DNA of 64,000 nucleotides from Symsagittifera roscoffensis (taxonomy: Eukaryota; Xenacoelomorpha; Acoela; Convolutidae): the NCBI RefSeq assembly GCF_963678635.1, contig NC_087062.1, forward strand, positions 98,385,705-98,449,704. The letters are read 5' to 3'. Positions 62,044-64,000 of this stretch are shown piece by piece (the first letter of the stretch is position 1; each line of letters begins with the position of its first letter). Position numbers and translations under genes: made by a program. The notes under the pieces are model-generated. The model made no database searches, was not told the origin of the DNA, and was given only the letters and a program-made list of their open reading frames with translations.

Positions 62044-64000
62044 ATGAGTTTAGACAATTCGAGGATACCAAAACGAGGTAATAGCTCTAGGAAATTCATA
62101 CCTGAAAAGCAAAGAAAAACGATGACCGATCCTTTTGTGGATTGGATCAAGCGATCCCGGTCTGACAAAAGGGGGACGGTTTCAGGCAGAATGGTTGAAA
62201 CGAGAAGTCAGAAGACCTCAGAAGAGCGAAGAGAACTATTAGAAGTGGAGGTCAATACGGACCATACCATGAACGACAACCAGGGAGTAAATGGACTGGA
62301 AGGGAGAGGCAGAAGGCTGGCGAGTGAATCTACTCCGGTAGAACAAGGCCATGATTTTGCCACTTCCACCGGGACGTTGGATCGAGAGGAGATGTCGGAA
62401 CTGTCCGACATCTCAACTGAAGTAACGGCAACTAGAAGATCTCCGACAGACAACACTATGATGGCAAGCGGAACTGGAAAACAAACAACCTCATCATCGT
62501 TCTCAGAAAGAATGAAGAACACCTTCGGAAACATCTTTCCATTCAGCATGGGAGGGGGAGCAGGAAACGATGGGGAGTCCCAGGAGGAAGAGGATGAAGA
62601 GGAGCAAGGGGACTTTGGATCTCAAGTCAGTCTCAATAGTTCGATCCAGGAGAGTGAGGCACACGTCGGAAGAGAGACTGGAACCATGGACAAATTTGGT
62701 GTAGTGACAACGATAAGTAAGGAGGCAAACACACCGGGCCAGTCAAAGGACTTCGCGATTAGGACAAGTTCGGAGCCACAACCTGAAGAGAATAGAACCA
62801 GAGGGCTCGGCAATGCGTTAATGGATCCTGAAATAAATAATGAAAAGACGTTGAAGCACAGAGTCAAGGCCCGGATCTCGACAAGCACGAAGTTACCTGG
62901 CTCCGACAGGGTTACACCGCCACTAGTGACGCCACTCGTGGATAACGGGGCAGCACTAGAAGAAGCCTTAAACAACATAGTGGGCAGTTTAGGAGAACAA
63001 AATGAACAGATGTCGATAAGGATGAGTGAACTAGAAAGAGCAGTTCACATTGAAAGAGAAAGTCTGCGGGAAGAAATAAACCGCAACAGACAAGAAGTTG
63101 ACAGAAGCGAAAAACGCTTGAAAGAAAGAACGGACGAACATATGACGAGGAACTTGTCGCGAATGACAAGAGAAGCGGAACAGAGGGAGTTACGCTTAAG
63201 AGCCGACATGGAGAAGTTAAGAATTCAGCAAGAGCAGTCTCTTGGGTCTCTTGACACAAAGATAGACGCGATGATGGAGAGGCGAACGCAGGCTATCATG
63301 GATAGGTTGGACGGGCTACTAAGCAGCAAGAGTGGACCAAAAGAAGGAGAGCCGAACTCGGGAGGTCCCAGCAGGGAACCGAGGGTGAACTTCAATGAAC
63401 ATCAAAGGAGGAAGACAAATGGATCCACTAGAGGCAGGGGCAGTTCATCAGGCTATGCCACAAGGGGTAATACAGCATGGGGCCCGAACAGTAGAGCGAG
63501 TTCAACGGGGAACAGACAAACCTCGAACGAACGACCAACGCAAAGCACACATGCGACTGGGAGAAGCGATTCTGGCAACATGGGGCATACAAGCCCGAGG
63601 AGGAGTCACATGGGCCAAGCGGGAAACGCTCAAGGTGATTCGGATTGCAGGGATGCACCGCACACAGAGCCTTCGACAAGGTGTGAGGACACTCAAGCGG
63701 GACTCTCAAGGGATGCTACGGCAATGGCCACAGCATTTGAACCCCTGAACAGGTCTTTGGAGACATTCCTGACGCGGTTATCTAGAACCAATGAACGCAG
63801 TGAAAAGTCCAGAAGAGTCTTTAAGAAACCAAGATGCTACAAAGACGAATCTGATGGCTGTATTGATACCTGGATAGAGGTAATGAAGCTGCATTTCGAG
63901 GAAGAAGACTTGTCTGAGAGACAGGAATGCAGCGCGCTCACCAGCAACTTAGAAGGGACAGCCCTGAACTGTGTCATGGCCAAGAAACAGTATCAACGTG
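62044..64000 (+). CDS. element 2 Gag (Gag-Pol N-terminus), partial
   Basis: Open from ATG 62044 for 652 codons to the window edge without a stop. An internal Met at residue 50 starts MVETRS, the counterpart of MVSTRS in element 1. It has a basic N-terminus, an acidic segment (EEEDEEEQ), a charged coiled coil (about residues 300-420), a Gly/Ser/Arg-rich linker, then the capsid-like start DGCIDTWIEVMKLH and SNLEGTALNCV, closely matching DGCIDTWVEVMRLH and SNLEGTALKCV in element 1. Nucleocapsid and Pol would lie beyond the edge. Confidence 0.88.
   Translation, partial: MSLDNSRIPKRGNSSRKFIPEKQRKTMTDPFVDWIKRSRSDKRGTVSGRMVETRSQKTSEERRELLEVEVNTDHTMNDNQGVNGLEGRGRRLASESTPVEQGHDFATSTGTLDREEMSELSDISTEVTATRRSPTDNTMMASGTGKQTTSSSFSERMKNTFGNIFPFSMGGGAGNDGESQEEEDEEEQGDFGSQVSLNSSIQESEAHVGRETGTMDKFGVVTTISKEANTPGQSKDFAIRTSSEPQPEENRTRGLGNALMDPEINNEKTLKHRVKARISTSTKLPGSDRVTPPLVTPLVDNGAALEEALNNIVGSLGEQNEQMSIRMSELERAVHIERESLREEINRNRQEVDRSEKRLKERTDEHMTRNLSRMTREAEQRELRLRADMEKLRIQQEQSLGSLDTKIDAMMERRTQAIMDRLDGLLSSKSGPKEGEPNSGGPSREPRVNFNEHQRRKTNGSTRGRGSSSGYATRGNTAWGPNSRASSTGNRQTSNERPTQSTHATGRSDSGNMGHTSPRRSHMGQAGNAQGDSDCRDAPHTEPSTRCEDTQAGLSRDATAMATAFEPLNRSLETFLTRLSRTNERSEKSRRVFKKPRCYKDESDGCIDTWIEVMKLHFEEEDLSERQECSALTSNLEGTALNCVMAKKQYQR

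Larger units (their letters stand above)
57867..64000 (+). mobile_element. element 2: related giant LTR retrotransposon, 5' part
   Basis: LTR (57867-59052), PBS identical to that of element 1, a 3-kb leader and a Gag ORF homologous to element 1 Gag, cut by the window edge. The LTR and leader hardly resemble element 1 outside the PBS and a small hairpin, so the two are distinct families of one lineage. Confidence 0.85.

Overview
The window looks like a large-genome invertebrate animal, probably marine, but I cannot place it to phylum. The evidence is AT-rich, intron-split genes on the minus strand (an LDL-receptor-like gene and an SLC22 organic-cation-transporter-like gene), tRNA-derived SINEs, MITEs, a LINE remnant and very large LTR retrotransposons. 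I see no bacterial features.

Layout. 1-9.75 kb: an eight-exon LDL-receptor-family gene (minus strand) whose exon phases all agree and give 1038 codons. One of its introns holds two tandem copies of a possible alternative first exon encoding a signal peptide. 9.75-21.7 kb: a repeat-rich intergenic region with no recognisable gene. 21.9-27.6 kb: a complete three-exon SLC22-like transporter (695 aa, minus strand). The intron before its last exon carries a 23-bp minisatellite built from copies of the splice acceptor, then a SINE and two adjacent MITEs. 27.9-28.7 kb: a decayed LINE tail. 29.07-50.53 kb: a 21.5-kb Ty3/gypsy-type LTR retrotransposon ('element 1') with apparently identical 887-bp LTRs. 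It has a 2.5-kb leader rich in tandem repeats, a single 2935-aa Gag-Pol ORF with intact catalytic residues, and two further long ORFs (1549 and 932 aa). 51.55-58.80 kb: a second, nearly identical copy of the 22.83-29.07 kb region plus the flank to the right of element 1. It carries a truncated SLC22 copy and an empty insertion site. 57.87-64 kb: the 5' part of a second, related giant element ('element 2'), with a 1186-bp LTR ending in 266-bp inverted repeats, a 3-kb leader studded with TCCGGAGGGGTC motifs, and a Gag ORF running off the right edge.

History read from the sequence: element 2 inserted first. A 7.25-kb stretch with one end in the minisatellite and the other inside the element-2 LTR was then tandemly duplicated. 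Element 1 later inserted at AATT in the left copy. False duplication of two haplotypes by the assembler is the main alternative.

Most novel item: ORF2 of element 1. It has an SGNH/GDSL-hydrolase-like domain with GDS, GTND and DGIH blocks, and probably a second degenerate one, followed by a hydrophobic stretch and an overlapping ORF3 of unknown function.
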